Assembly: GCA_000403215.2 (NCBI GenBank)
Contig: KE159527.1
Coordinates: 258,114-322,113 of the forward strand
DNA: 64,000 nucleotides
Source: Lachnospiraceae bacterium A4
Lineage (GTDB): Bacteria; Bacillota; Clostridia; Lachnospirales; Lachnospiraceae
Direction of reading: 5' to 3'
In this document: one piece after another, positions 1 to 9,254 of the stretch
Layout: each line of letters starts with the position of its first letter
How positions within the stretch are numbered: the stretch's first letter is position 1
The notes under the pieces: model-generated
Told to the model about the DNA's origin: nothing
Databases searched by the model: none
Seen by the model: only the letters and a program-made list of their open reading frames with translations
Position numbers and translations under genes: made by a program

Positions 1-212
1 TCCGACTCGTAAGTATCAAACTGGTCTGTGATATATTCCTTGTCAATCAGCTCCATATCCCTCTCTGTCAGCTCCATCATCCATTCCAGACCTATATACT
101 TTTTCATAAAATCCAGAAAATTCTTCTTGATGGAAAATATCTTCTTATATCCCTTATCATGCGGTTTATCTGTAATTTTTTCCTGTGTAGTTAGTTTCTC
201 CTGTATGCTCAT
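1..212 (-). CDS. Rpn-family PD-(D/E)XK nuclease / transposase-like protein, partial
   Basis: The gene runs off the left edge of the window; only the first 70 codons are present. The ATG at 212-210 lies 9 bases downstream of the sortase stop. The visible N-terminus has the pattern H-D-K-G-Y-K-K-I-F-S followed by F-L-D-F-M-K-K-Y-I and ends in F-D-T-Y-E-S-D. This is typical of Rpn (YhgA-like) proteins, in which the first Asp of the nuclease core follows shortly after. Family members are recombination-promoting DNA endonucleases related to transposases. The catalytic residues lie outside the window, so activity cannot be judged. Confidence 0.7.
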   Translation of the reverse strand, partial: MSIQEKLTTQEKITDKPHDKGYKKIFSIKKNFLDFMKKYIGLEWMMELTERDMELIDKEYITDQFDTYES

Positions 213-220
213 TTTTACTC

Positions 221-1423
221 CTAGCCAATTTTCTTTGCCACCACGACAAATCTTCCCTTCTTTTCCTGATAGTCACAGGTGGAAAGTGTCAGGAGCTTAT
301 CACCGTAAGCAGCCGTAACTCCTGTATCATATAAGGACAACGCCGCCATCTCATTCAAATAGGAGTTAAACTCCATCTCCGAAGCAGCATTGATAAACTG
401 ATAGTACTTGAAGGTCACGTCCTCCTCAGAGTATACCTTTGAGCGAAACACATACATTACCTGATACTTTCCTTTCTCGTAGATGGTATCAAACTGTATT
501 ACAGGGTGTTCCTCAAAATAAGACTCACTGCTGTATTTATTTAATGTGCCAAACATTTTTCCGGACTTCATATGATGCCCATAGAGGATAATATTGTCGC
601 ATCCCTTGATCACATCACACTGGTAATCCATAAAAATACAACCGTTGCGGTCCTCCTCCTGATTAAAATTATGATCCAGATAATATTCGTTGTTCACTGT
701 CTGCATCACAGGGTAGTCTATTATAGTATCGTCAATTTTTACCCATCCGATTAGCTTTTGATTCTTTTGATATACTTTTTCATATTCTGGTAGGATATCC
801 GGCACTGTAGTATCCTCTTCTGTGAGGTGTATTTTGACTTTCTTTTCCCCGGAAAGTGCGCTCTGCAAGCCTGCCTCCTTCAATGCCGCCAACTCCTCAA
901 ACTCCCTTGCACTCTTGGCGGACACCTGATAATAGGCGCCCAGATAACCGAAGCTGACAATACACAGAAACATACAGGCCGCGATCAGAAATCTTCGTTT
1001 CTTTTCTTTTTTTCTGAGTACTGCAATAATCTGCTCCTGCATATCCCTGTCAAAGTCCTCAAGTCTTGTCGTATTTTCAGACCGCTGCTGTCTCTTGGAA
1101 GGCTTTACCAGACCTTCTAATTTCTGGATTTGCTGTTTTCTTTTCTCCTTGCGGGCGTGCTTTTCCTCTGCCGCGATCTCCTCTTCCCGCTTCATTCTCT
1201 GGTATAATTCATAAATATTATCGTCAAATCTCCTGCCGACAATCGTCTCAAATGTGTATTGCCCTTTTTTCAACTTCAGGTACAGCGTTTCTATATCTTT
1301 TGGATTATCCAATTTCAGATTGCCGGTAATGGAATCTATGAGTTCCTTGTCCCTTAGAGCCGCTTGATATTCCTCTGCGTTCCGAAAGCGCCTGCCCTCA
1401 ACAGTCCATTCTAATTCCGCCAT
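221..1423 (-). CDS. class B sortase with long cytoplasmic N-terminal extension
   Basis: Membrane transpeptidase that cleaves a C-terminal sorting motif and joins the protein to the cell wall. Of 400 residues, about 1-140 are charged and coiled-coil-like, a single membrane segment follows near 143-165, and the extracellular sortase domain fills the rest. Catalytic residues are visible: His283 in Y-G-H-H-M, Cys383 in T-L-S-T-C and Arg391 in G-R-F-V-V-V. The D-Y-P-V-M and N-G-C-I-F-M-D motifs place it in class B. The extension makes it longer than a usual SrtB (about 230-270 residues). It lies downstream of the giant surface-protein gene, separated from it by a terminator. A second paralogue lies at 12.0 kb. 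The start follows AAAGGAAGATAAG. Confidence 0.9.
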   Translation of the reverse strand: MAELEWTVEGRRFRNAEEYQAALRDKELIDSITGNLKLDNPKDIETLYLKLKKGQYTFETIVGRRFDDNIYELYQRMKREEEIAAEEKHARKEKRKQQIQKLEGLVKPSKRQQRSENTTRLEDFDRDMQEQIIAVLRKKEKKRRFLIAACMFLCIVSFGYLGAYYQVSAKSAREFEELAALKEAGLQSALSGEKKVKIHLTEEDTTVPDILPEYEKVYQKNQKLIGWVKIDDTIIDYPVMQTVNNEYYLDHNFNQEEDRNGCIFMDYQCDVIKGCDNIILYGHHMKSGKMFGTLNKYSSESYFEEHPVIQFDTIYEKGKYQVMYVFRSKVYSEEDVTFKYYQFINAASEMEFNSYLNEMAALSLYDTGVTAAYGDKLLTLSTCDYQEKKGRFVVVAKKIG

Positions 1424-1531
1424 CTTATCTTCCTTTCTGAATCGTATTATGTCTATGTATCGGTTTACATATATACTATTATTTTACTATATTTTCAGTT
1501 AATTTCAAGTCTTTTTCCGATTTTTATCACA

Positions 1532-1576
1532 AAATATTAGAAACAGCATGAATTTTATATGCTGTTTCTAATATTT
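1532..1576 (-). terminator. intrinsic terminator after the giant surface-protein gene
   Basis: A perfect 18-bp stem (1532-1549 pairing with 1559-1576) with a 9-base loop lies 15 bases past the stop codon at 1592. On the minus strand it continues into TTTTGTG. It separates the surface-protein transcript from the sortase gene, which therefore probably has its own promoter in 1437-1531. Confidence 0.75.
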
Positions 1577-1591
1577 ATACAATTTATGGAA

Positions 1592-4500
1592 TTATTTTAC
1601 AGTGATTGTCATAGTCACTGTAGCCGGTTTTGATTCCGGGTCTGCGTCTCTAAATGTTACCAGACACTTTACTTTATACTGTCCTTTCTTAATGCGGAGT
1701 CGTTCTCCCGCCAAATTAAAGCTCACAGTACCATTTTTGGTGACATTATTTACCAGCAAAAAGCTATCCGCATTGGTCTTGTTGCCAGAGTCAATCCTGA
1801 TGTCTATGATCTTCTCCATGTCAATCTCGCTGTTCTTTAACTGTAGCGAGGTCGTGTACTTATTGTTGTTACTTCTGTACAGATTACATTTTGCGGGTGT
1901 AAACACAATCTTTGGCAGTTTATTGACGGGCTTAATCTTCACTTCTGAGTCAATCGTAAATTCTTTACCATTCTGATACTTCATAGAAAATCGAAGTTTT
2001 ACAAGATAAGTATTTTTACTTGACATACGATTTTTATTGCCAGCACTTATCTTCACTTTATTATCATCGATCTTAGCCTCGAAATAGTCCTTATATTCAC
2101 CTATTACCTCTACGTTAGTTATATCTTTTATTTGATATTCACATCCTGAAATCTTTGGTGTGTACACTACTGACGTATTTTCTCTGTCGATCAGATTAAT
2201 CTTACCCTTTGGCGATGCCAGCTTGACTTTTGCACTACCTACTTCTGTGAGCTTGATCGTGAGCACCGATTTCTTTATCGTATATTTCTGGCCAGCCACT
2301 CTCACGACTGCACTGATCTCGAGCTTGTAATTTCCCGGCTTCACTGCACCACGCTTTCCTTCGTATAATCCCAGTTCAATCGTAATGCCTTGCGCACTTG
2401 TAACATCTTTATAATAGAGATATCCGTAATCCTCCTTTAACTTTGTAGCTGTCCCCGAAAAATGCAGTTTCTCAATTTGAATGTCACTGTTATTTACTGA
2501 TACTGGAATTTCAATTAGACCATTAGCGGTATTGGTCGCCATATTCAATGTCACCTGTTTTTGCCCCAGTATTAGTGACAGCTTCTCAGGAGATGTAATA
2601 TAAGTAATCTTTCCTTTTGCATTGACAGGCTGTGTCCATTCGGGACTGTCCAGCTTTGCGGTGTAGGACACGCTCTTTGTACCAAGATATCCCAGTGTGA
2701 TATTGCCAGTTCTGCTGTTCAGTGTTGCGCCAATCCCGCTATTACTCGGCTTGATAATCTCGAATTTCATTGCACTGTCGAGCAGAAGCTGCTCTTTTGT
2801 CTTGGTGTTTATGACATTGACGTCACCGGTTGTAACTCCCGGGCAAATTACCATTCCTGTCATAGACAGCGATGGCTTCTTGTTCTCCGTCGCAATCTTA
2901 AACTGCATATTCTGCGGTTCCCTGTAATCTGCAAACCATATCTCAAGCTGTACATTCAGGCTTGGCGATTTTGATGAGAACTGGCTGATTGTACTGCTGT
3001 CTAAACCGTCTGTCTCGAAGCGGATTGTGCTGCTGCTACGATCATATGTGCCTTCAAAGCCGACTTTCTCCGCCCTTGTAATTTTTATGGTATTAATCTC
3101 ATATTTGCTCGAGATAGTATAGACAGCCGCCGCGTCTTTATAAAACAGATTCGCCTTATTTTGTACCTTCAATGTCACCGTCGGCTTCGTGACCTCTGTC
3201 GTCACCTTCAATGAATAAGGATATTTCCCCCTCGGTGTGACCACTTCAAGTTTACAATTCGTCACCGTTTTCTTGGTCGCCGCCAGCAGCGGTGCATTAT
3301 CCTTCAAGCGCAATGTCGCAATGCCCTCTACAGGTTTTTCTACAATAAAGTTTAGTGAATTTGTCTCGCCCTCAATCACGTTTACCTTCGTAATATTGTT
3401 GCCATTTTGTTCTTGCAGGACAAAATCCGTACCGCTGATGCGGTATTTGTTGACTGTTACGCTTGCCGACTCAAGCACTGGCGCATAGTCCATAATATTC
3501 ACCGTCAGCGTCCCCATGCACTGCCCTTGGTCGTCTGCAGTGGCTGTAATATCTACTGTACCTTCTTTTTTGACAGTGAGAATCACTGTGCCTTCCTCAT
3601 TGACTCCGACCGTTGCAATATTCTTGTCACTCGTCTGCCAGTTAAACTTGATATTCTTTGCGGGTTTTCCGTTGATTGTCGGGATTGCCTCCAACTCAAC
3701 AGAATATTTATTCTTTGCATCTCTGACGTCCCTTTGGTCAATGCCCATAAAGTCGTCGCTTTCCTTGTATTCAAAGTTCTGTCCGCCCGCCCTTATAGGT
3801 TTTACCTTGACATTATTTACACAGTCTGTCACAGGAACTTCAATCTTGAAATCTTGTGAAAACAGATCAATATTTGAGCTGGTTCCACCGTCAATTGCCA
3901 GTGTCAGTGTAAAATCAACGATTCCGCCCTTTGTATTTTCCGCCGCTACAATGGTCATCTTGCCCCACTCAAGCTTTTCCACCGACGCCAGATTGCTCTC
4001 GGAGGTCTTAACGCAGTTCTGCGTAAGCCTGCTTTGAAATTTTGGCGTATTGATGTCTGCACCGCTATACAGATAAGTAATCTTATAGTCCTCTTTCTGT
4101 CCCCGGTTAATCAGCTTCTTCCCTGTCACTTCCACACCGGTGATATGCGCAACTGCCACTGGCAGCCTCGCTTTAAATGGCTGGTATCCCTCCTCTGTAT
4201 AGGTCGCCCAGCAATACTGCAATTCATCACTTACCGAGAGACTCTGGTCGCCGTCATTCCACTCCCAGCCCTCCGGCAGTTTACAGTCAGACAATGAACG
4301 GTCCACATTATCAATATAGCTGACAATTCCGACCTCTTTAATCTTGATCTCCTTCTTATCATACAATGGCAGTATATCTGTGATGGTAATGGTCACTGCC
4401 ACAGCATATGTCGTTCCCTGCAAATCCGCCCTCAACACCGCAGTACCTGCTCTCAAAGCGGTGACTCTTGCAGTGGTGTTTGTAAGTTTTCTCACAATCA

Positions 4501-7500
4501 GCACTTTGGGATCTGACGAGGTAAAATTCACAATCTGCGAGGAATCCTCCGCTGACATTGGAAGAATAAACGCTTCCGCCTCAAAGGAATCGCCGACCTT
4601 CATTCCCCGGTCTGCGGTATTGAGTGAAATTCCTGACGCATACCGTGTCACCGTGACAAAAAGGCTCTTTGTCACGCCGTCTGCAATCACTGTAATATTA
4701 GCCGTTCCGGTCTCTTTTGCAACCACCAGTTTTTTATTGGGATCTACCGTCTCTACTCCGGTCGTCTCATCAACCTCTACATAATCCTCCAGCGCCACAA
4801 CCTTGTCGTCTGACACCTCAAATACGGGCTTCTGCTTATTTCCCGAAACCGTAATCACAGCAGATTTCCCGCTCTCTGTGCCATCGACAAACAGAACCTC
4901 ACTTGATATCTTTACATCGAAATCATTGACGATCTCCTCACTTTTGTAGCCGATATTGACTCTTGCATAAGACCTTCCCCAGTTGTCGCCATCATCTGAC
5001 AGCGTCATATCATACAGGCGGTCCTTATTTGCAAGGCTGTCATAAAATGCCTTGGTAAAATAGTAGTAATTACCCTCTACCGTCGAAGGAATCGTCAATT
5101 TGGTGATCACCTCTGTCGAATCCGTCGCATAGATTGTCAGCGTTGCAGGCAGTGCCAGATTCTGAATATTCAGACCGATCACCCTGTTATTTGAAATCAC
5201 TGGCAGTCCTTTGTTAGAGGTAATGGAGATTTTTTCTCCCTTCTTCTCATCATCGTAATATTTTTCACTTAGATTTGCCATCTTGACAGGCAAACCGTAC
5301 TCTTTATGCGTAATCAGTACATAATAATCCTTAAATGCACTGGTTCTGCTCAAGCCTGTAATATTCATAAACAAGCTGTCTTTATACCGCTCTGTCACGA
5401 CTGCACTCGTCTCTACTGGATTGTTGTCATTGATTCCTGTAAGTTTGATCTCAAAATCATCAGTCTCTGTACAGTTTGGTGTCTTGATATATGCCTGAAT
5501 CGTATTGTCATCTATCCACGAGAGTGAATAGGTATCAAGAACAAACTGATCATACTCCGCGGCTATGACGTTAAATGTATAAGAAGCGTATGCACCGCCA
5601 TTTTTTGTGAGCCGCACTGTATGACTCCCCACTGACAATTTCTGTGTGGGAATCCATACCTGAATACGCGTTCCCTTTCCTCCGTCCTCGCGCAGCCACT
5701 CGCTCGCATAGACTGCCACTTCGCCGCTGTACCCAGTGATCGTTGCTTTTACATCATCACTTTTAATTCCTGACTCCGTCGTACAATAATAAAAATCATG
5801 CCAGTCTGTATTCTGTGAAATTACTTGGGCAGCCTCCCATTTGTTTGTACTTGGTGCCCCCTGACTCATCAAAAATTCCTTATAATATTTTTGGCCGTTT
5901 GCTGTAAGCTCTACGCAATATCTTTCGCCCCTTGTTAATTCATTCTCTGGCGTGAGATATGCCAAACTCTCCGTCAACGCTTTTGATGTAACACTACTTA
6001 CCTCTTTATGATTCGTATCCACAATTTTAAAGCTGACTGAATTTCCATTTAAATCTGTCGTAACGCCGACCTCCACAGCGCCCACAGCGCCATTGTACTC
6101 AGCATAATAGATTCCGCTCTCAAGCTTCGCTTTAAATTCTGTCTGCGTAAAACTGATACTGCCACTTCCGGGCGTCTTGACCAGTTTTATCTCAATTTCT
6201 TTTCCTACAGTACTCCATCCTCTTTCCTTTCGGAATTTGACAATGTATCCAGACTGTACTGTCTTATAGTCAACTCTTGTGGTAGACAATGGTGACTTCG
6301 TCTCCACATCCTCAAAGTCAAACCGCACTTGGGCGGGACTAAAGCCTGAACCCTGAATATACAGATACAGCAGATCGCTTGTATTGTCATAGTCTGTTCC
6401 CAGCACACACTTGGTCACAACGGCTCTCGAAGATACCTCGACAACATTTGGAATCATTCGCTCTGTACCGTCGTTGTTCGTCAGACGAATGTCATAATTT
6501 CCTACTTCCAGCGCATTTTTCTCCGTGGTAAGAACCCATGTGGTTTTCTTTAAAATATTTTCGGAATATTCATATCCATCGCCGATGCCTGTATAGCGCG
6601 GGTCTTCTTTTTGTAAAACAGGTTCACTGCGCTTATCTCCTGAGCGCGCAACAATATCGCCGTTGGAAGCCGTTATTTTAACGGACTCAATATCATCTTT
6701 CACATTAAAAAATGCGACCTCTATGGTATCATCTGACGAGGACAGAAAGTACCGCTCTGCCTCTGTAAATACGTTGTCTACTTTTTCAATCTCAAATTCA
6801 ATATCTCTGACTACCAAATACGTATCTACTTTAGAACTGTTTGGATTGACATCCTTGAATTTGACTCTCAGTTTATGTATCCCCTCCGAAAGCTTTTTAC
6901 CTCCCAGCGGAATCCTGTAATAACCATTCTCTAATACGTCATAGCTCACTTGCTTATTGGGGTCCGATGCACCAGCAGCAACCTCCCCCTCATCAATATA
7001 CATCTCAATCTTAATATCTTTAGAATCTTCCGCAGGAATCTCACACCCTTCCATTTTCAGGAAAATCTCTTCTACTGTATCATAAAAATAATATTTTTTC
7101 TCTGTGACTACAGATAAAAGCTTATTGTAATCCGGCCGGTTCATCACCTCAGGCGGATCCGATGCAGGGTCCGTTTCCGTCTCTGTAGAATTCGCGTCCG
7201 TTGTCTCAAATTCCATCAATTCCTCATCGGTCTGTGTCCACTCAGTCTCCTCTGCTTCCTCTGAGATCTCCGCAGATTCCGCATCATTTGATTCCTCTGG
7301 TGTCTCAGCGGTTTCCGTGACACTTGATTCCTCCGGTGCCTCAACAGTTTCTGCAGCACTTGATTCTTCTGATGTCTCAACAGTTCCCGCAGCAGTCTCT
7401 GTCTCCTCTGACTGCACTGGTGTACGAGACATTTCTGATTCCTCAACTGTCTCCGGCGATGACTGCACAGTGTCCGTATCCGCATCTCCTTCTGATGCAG

Positions 7501-7789
7501 CTACAGTGTCTGTAACCGTTGCATTTTCAGATGTGTTTGTGCTCTCCGCATCACTTGGCTTTCCAGCAGCTTCCACTGTGCCCGTTCCCTGCTCTGAAAC
7601 CTCCGATGACGCCAAGACCGCCATTTCAGCCTGCGTTTCCTCCTCTGTGGTATACTGCTCTCCATTGTCATAATACTGCACTGTCTCCTCAGCTTCAGTT
7701 GCCACTGCTTCCATTGGTATAGTCTGAAATACCATCGCAGCACATAAGATCCCTGCCAGCAGTTTCCGCTTTAACTTAGTTGACCTCAT
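1592..7789 (-). CDS. giant secreted Ig-like (BIG2-type) surface protein
   Basis: A secreted protein of 2,065 residues. The start chosen is the ATG at 7789-7787, 9 bases after TAAGGGGG; the frame stays open 22 codons further upstream. A signal peptide is clear (R-S-T-K-L-K-R-K-L-L, then a hydrophobic run ending near V-A-T-E-A). A Ser/Thr/Glu-rich low-complexity stretch covers about residues 45-200 and has imperfect repeats of the kind E-E-S-S-x-x-E-T-V-E. The rest is beta-rich, with bacterial Ig-like group 2 features such as G-M-K-V-G-D-S-F and F-T-S-S-D-P-K-V near residue 1080 and S-D-K-N-I-A-T-V-G near 1420. No LPXTG-like motif, C-terminal membrane anchor or SLH repeat is seen; it ends in T-M-T-I-T-V-K. 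Probably an adhesin or stalk protein; how it is retained is unknown. Confidence 0.8.
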   Translation of the reverse strand: MRSTKLKRKLLAGILCAAMVFQTIPMEAVATEAEETVQYYDNGEQYTTEEETQAEMAVLASSEVSEQGTGTVEAAGKPSDAESTNTSENATVTDTVAASEGDADTDTVQSSPETVEESEMSRTPVQSEETETAAGTVETSEESSAAETVEAPEESSVTETAETPEESNDAESAEISEEAEETEWTQTDEELMEFETTDANSTETETDPASDPPEVMNRPDYNKLLSVVTEKKYYFYDTVEEIFLKMEGCEIPAEDSKDIKIEMYIDEGEVAAGASDPNKQVSYDVLENGYYRIPLGGKKLSEGIHKLRVKFKDVNPNSSKVDTYLVVRDIEFEIEKVDNVFTEAERYFLSSSDDTIEVAFFNVKDDIESVKITASNGDIVARSGDKRSEPVLQKEDPRYTGIGDGYEYSENILKKTTWVLTTEKNALEVGNYDIRLTNNDGTERMIPNVVEVSSRAVVTKCVLGTDYDNTSDLLYLYIQGSGFSPAQVRFDFEDVETKSPLSTTRVDYKTVQSGYIVKFRKERGWSTVGKEIEIKLVKTPGSGSISFTQTEFKAKLESGIYYAEYNGAVGAVEVGVTTDLNGNSVSFKIVDTNHKEVSSVTSKALTESLAYLTPENELTRGERYCVELTANGQKYYKEFLMSQGAPSTNKWEAAQVISQNTDWHDFYYCTTESGIKSDDVKATITGYSGEVAVYASEWLREDGGKGTRIQVWIPTQKLSVGSHTVRLTKNGGAYASYTFNVIAAEYDQFVLDTYSLSWIDDNTIQAYIKTPNCTETDDFEIKLTGINDNNPVETSAVVTERYKDSLFMNITGLSRTSAFKDYYVLITHKEYGLPVKMANLSEKYYDDEKKGEKISITSNKGLPVISNNRVIGLNIQNLALPATLTIYATDSTEVITKLTIPSTVEGNYYYFTKAFYDSLANKDRLYDMTLSDDGDNWGRSYARVNIGYKSEEIVNDFDVKISSEVLFVDGTESGKSAVITVSGNKQKPVFEVSDDKVVALEDYVEVDETTGVETVDPNKKLVVAKETGTANITVIADGVTKSLFVTVTRYASGISLNTADRGMKVGDSFEAEAFILPMSAEDSSQIVNFTSSDPKVLIVRKLTNTTARVTALRAGTAVLRADLQGTTYAVAVTITITDILPLYDKKEIKIKEVGIVSYIDNVDRSLSDCKLPEGWEWNDGDQSLSVSDELQYCWATYTEEGYQPFKARLPVAVAHITGVEVTGKKLINRGQKEDYKITYLYSGADINTPKFQSRLTQNCVKTSESNLASVEKLEWGKMTIVAAENTKGGIVDFTLTLAIDGGTSSNIDLFSQDFKIEVPVTDCVNNVKVKPIRAGGQNFEYKESDDFMGIDQRDVRDAKNKYSVELEAIPTINGKPAKNIKFNWQTSDKNIATVGVNEEGTVILTVKKEGTVDITATADDQGQCMGTLTVNIMDYAPVLESASVTVNKYRISGTDFVLQEQNGNNITKVNVIEGETNSLNFIVEKPVEGIATLRLKDNAPLLAATKKTVTNCKLEVVTPRGKYPYSLKVTTEVTKPTVTLKVQNKANLFYKDAAAVYTISSKYEINTIKITRAEKVGFEGTYDRSSSTIRFETDGLDSSTISQFSSKSPSLNVQLEIWFADYREPQNMQFKIATENKKPSLSMTGMVICPGVTTGDVNVINTKTKEQLLLDSAMKFEIIKPSNSGIGATLNSRTGNITLGYLGTKSVSYTAKLDSPEWTQPVNAKGKITYITSPEKLSLILGQKQVTLNMATNTANGLIEIPVSVNNSDIQIEKLHFSGTATKLKEDYGYLYYKDVTSAQGITIELGLYEGKRGAVKPGNYKLEISAVVRVAGQKYTIKKSVLTIKLTEVGSAKVKLASPKGKINLIDRENTSVVYTPKISGCEYQIKDITNVEVIGEYKDYFEAKIDDNKVKISAGNKNRMSSKNTYLVKLRFSMKYQNGKEFTIDSEVKIKPVNKLPKIVFTPAKCNLYRSNNNKYTTSLQLKNSEIDMEKIIDIRIDSGNKTNADSFLLVNNVTKNGTVSFNLAGERLRIKKGQYKVKCLVTFRDADPESKPATVTMTITVK

Positions 7790-7974
7790 ATTTGAAATCC
7801 CCCTTATCCATTTGTGTTCAATGCCTCCACAAGCATGTGGCGCATAGAGAAACACCGGTCTACATAATAGTATAGAAGTACATTATATATTATTATAGTA
7901 TATTTTTCGAAAATACACAACGAATTATCTGAAAAATTTATGATTTCGTTTTTTCCAAATTTCATTTTTCAGGA

Positions 7975-8001
7975 ACACTTTCTTCCCTCTGTCATATAGT
8001 A
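7975..8001 (+). promoter_or_regulatory. SigK-like sporulation promoter
   Basis: AC at 7975-7976, then 16 bases, then CATATAGTA at 7993-8001. This fits the mother-cell SigK consensus AC-N16/17-CATANNNTA known from Bacillus and Clostridium. It lies 31 bases upstream of a Cys-rich protein gene that would suit a spore-coat role. The match is to a short consensus and may be chance. Confidence 0.4.
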
Positions 8002-8031
8002 TAGAAAAAAGCTTCTTCGGAGGTACTCAAC

Positions 8032-8325
8032 ATGAGTGAATTATCAGCAAGCCATTGCGGATGCAATCAGACAAATAACGTTTCGGAGTGTGGCTGCGGC
8101 TGCGGCAACAACAGCGGATGCGGCAGTTGGATTTGGATTCTCCTGCTCCTGTGCTGCTGTGGCGGCAACAACGGTTTTGGCAACTTCGGTATGTCAAATG
8201 GCTGTGGATGTGGCTGCGACAATGGCTGTGGCAACAACGGCGGCGGATGCGGCAGCTGGATCTGGATTCTCCTGCTTCTGTGCTGCTGTGGCGGCAACAA
8301 CGGCGGCGGATGCGGATGCTGCTAA
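8032..8325 (+). CDS. high-cysteine Gly/Asn-rich protein with internal duplication
   Basis: A 97-residue protein with a strong ribosome site (TTCGGAGGTACTCAAC before ATG). It contains two near-identical units, C-G-S-W-I-W-I-L-L-L-L-C-C-C-G-G-N-N, separated by G-C-G-C-G-C-type linkers; nearly a quarter of the residues are Cys. It resembles proteins annotated in Lachnospiraceae as 'chorion class high-cysteine' and, more loosely, small hydrophobic/Gly sporulation proteins. A cross-linked coat or membrane-associated spore protein is a fair guess given the SigK-like promoter, but its function is unproven. It heads a three-gene forward cluster. Confidence 0.75.
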   Translation: MSELSASHCGCNQTNNVSECGCGCGNNSGCGSWIWILLLLCCCGGNNGFGNFGMSNGCGCGCDNGCGNNGGGCGSWIWILLLLCCCGGNNGGGCGCC

Positions 8326-8340
8326 TGTACTAACCTGTGG

Positions 8341-8360
8341 GGGTCCGTTTAGGCGGGCCC
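8341..8360 (+). terminator. GC-rich hairpin after the Cys-rich gene
   Basis: GGGTCCG and CGGGCCC pair (one G-U) across a 6-base loop, 16 bases after the stop. No strong T-run follows, so it may slow or only partly end transcription before the next gene. Confidence 0.35.
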
Positions 8361-8440
8361 TCAATCACTGCCATATGGCATAATGTATCGTTCTTTTTCA
8401 TATACATGATTAGATGGTCGGGAATGAATGGAGGTTTTTT

Positions 8441-8968
8441 ATGGACGACAACGATTATGTGATGGCATTCGACCATTTTTATACCACGAATCACATCCAG
8501 ATCTTAAAGTCCCTTCTGCCTTTTATGGACAACGACAACTTCCGTATGCTGCCTGTCTTGATCAAATATATGGAATTAAAATATACGCTGTCTATGATTG
8601 GCAAGGAACCTGCTGGACTGTCAGGCGGTATCCATGCCAGCAGCATTGATACGGATTTGAAAACCGCTGCGGACCCCGCAGACAATCTTGAAAAAATATA
8701 CAAGGCTGTCCACAGGTATCTCGCGCCAAGCGAGGAAAAGGGCTTTAACCAGATCCTATCCGCCATAAAAACAATGAAAAACATGCGTGAAATGCAGCAG
8801 ATGATGGAGCTTTTCCAGAGTCTGAATCCCGATCTGGGCGGCGGCATGGACATCGGTTCCATGATGGACGCCATGAATCCGGGAAGCGAAAACGCAGGCG
8901 GCATCAACATCAACGAGATCATGGAAATGATGAAACTATTTGGAGGCAATGACAATGGAAAACAATAA
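8441..8968 (+). CDS. hypothetical protein, Met-rich helical
   Basis: 175 residues from the ATG at 8441, which follows ATGGAGGTTTTTT; an upstream in-frame ATG at 8414 lacks a ribosome site. I do not recognise the family. The N-terminus (D-D-N-D-Y-V-M-A-F-D-H-F-Y) looks globular and helical. The C-terminal third is rich in Met, Gly and Asn (M-Q-Q-M-M-E-L-F-Q, G-G-G-M-D-I-G-S-M-M-D-A-M-N). No signal peptide or membrane segment is seen. It overlaps the next gene by 14 bases, so the two are co-translated. The shared cluster with the Cys-rich gene hints at a spore-related role, which is inference only. Confidence 0.7.
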   Translation: MDDNDYVMAFDHFYTTNHIQILKSLLPFMDNDNFRMLPVLIKYMELKYTLSMIGKEPAGLSGGIHASSIDTDLKTAADPADNLEKIYKAVHRYLAPSEEKGFNQILSAIKTMKNMREMQQMMELFQSLNPDLGGGMDIGSMMDAMNPGSENAGGININEIMEMMKLFGGNDNGKQ

Positions 8969-9254
8969 TGAATGGATGAATGACCCTGAACTAAAAAACA
9001 TTGACAGGGCAAAACTTGATTTTCTCAATCAAATGTTTGTGCAGAGCACCACAATCAACAGCAGCGGAAGTCAGGCTGAACGGCAGAAAAAAATGATGGC
9101 ATTCCTGCTCTCTCTGGGCAAGCTGAGCAAGGAAAACAATATTTCTTTTCAAAATCAAGAGGTTGAGCTGATTTTCTCTGTCCTGAAAAAATACTCAACC
9201 TCTGATGATATTGCTAAGATGCAGAAAATTTCTTCTTTTTTCCGTTCCCAGTAA
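8955..9254 (+). CDS. hypothetical small helical protein
   Basis: 99 residues from the ATG at 8955, 8 bases after TGGAGG inside the end of the preceding gene. It is charged and helical, with no recognised domain, signal peptide or membrane segment. The C-terminal pattern (E-V-E-L-I-F-S-V-L-K-K-Y) suggests a helical bundle. Its last 41 bases overlap the 3' end of the convergent PKTGD surface-protein gene, which is unusual. The translational coupling to the gene at 8441 suggests the two proteins act together. Confidence 0.7.
   Translation: MENNNEWMNDPELKNIDRAKLDFLNQMFVQSTTINSSGSQAERQKKMMAFLLSLGKLSKENNISFQNQEVELIFSVLKKYSTSDDIAKMQKISSFFRSQ

Noticed and set aside
1592-1700. C-terminal sorting signal on the giant surface protein
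   Set aside because: The C-terminus ends in beta-strand sequence without an LPXTG/PKTG motif, hydrophobic segment or basic tail.
7200-7700. Forward and reverse open frames of 60-120 codons opposite the surface-protein N-terminus
   Set aside because: They arise from the Ser/Thr/Glu-rich repeat codons of the real gene and lack ribosome sites.
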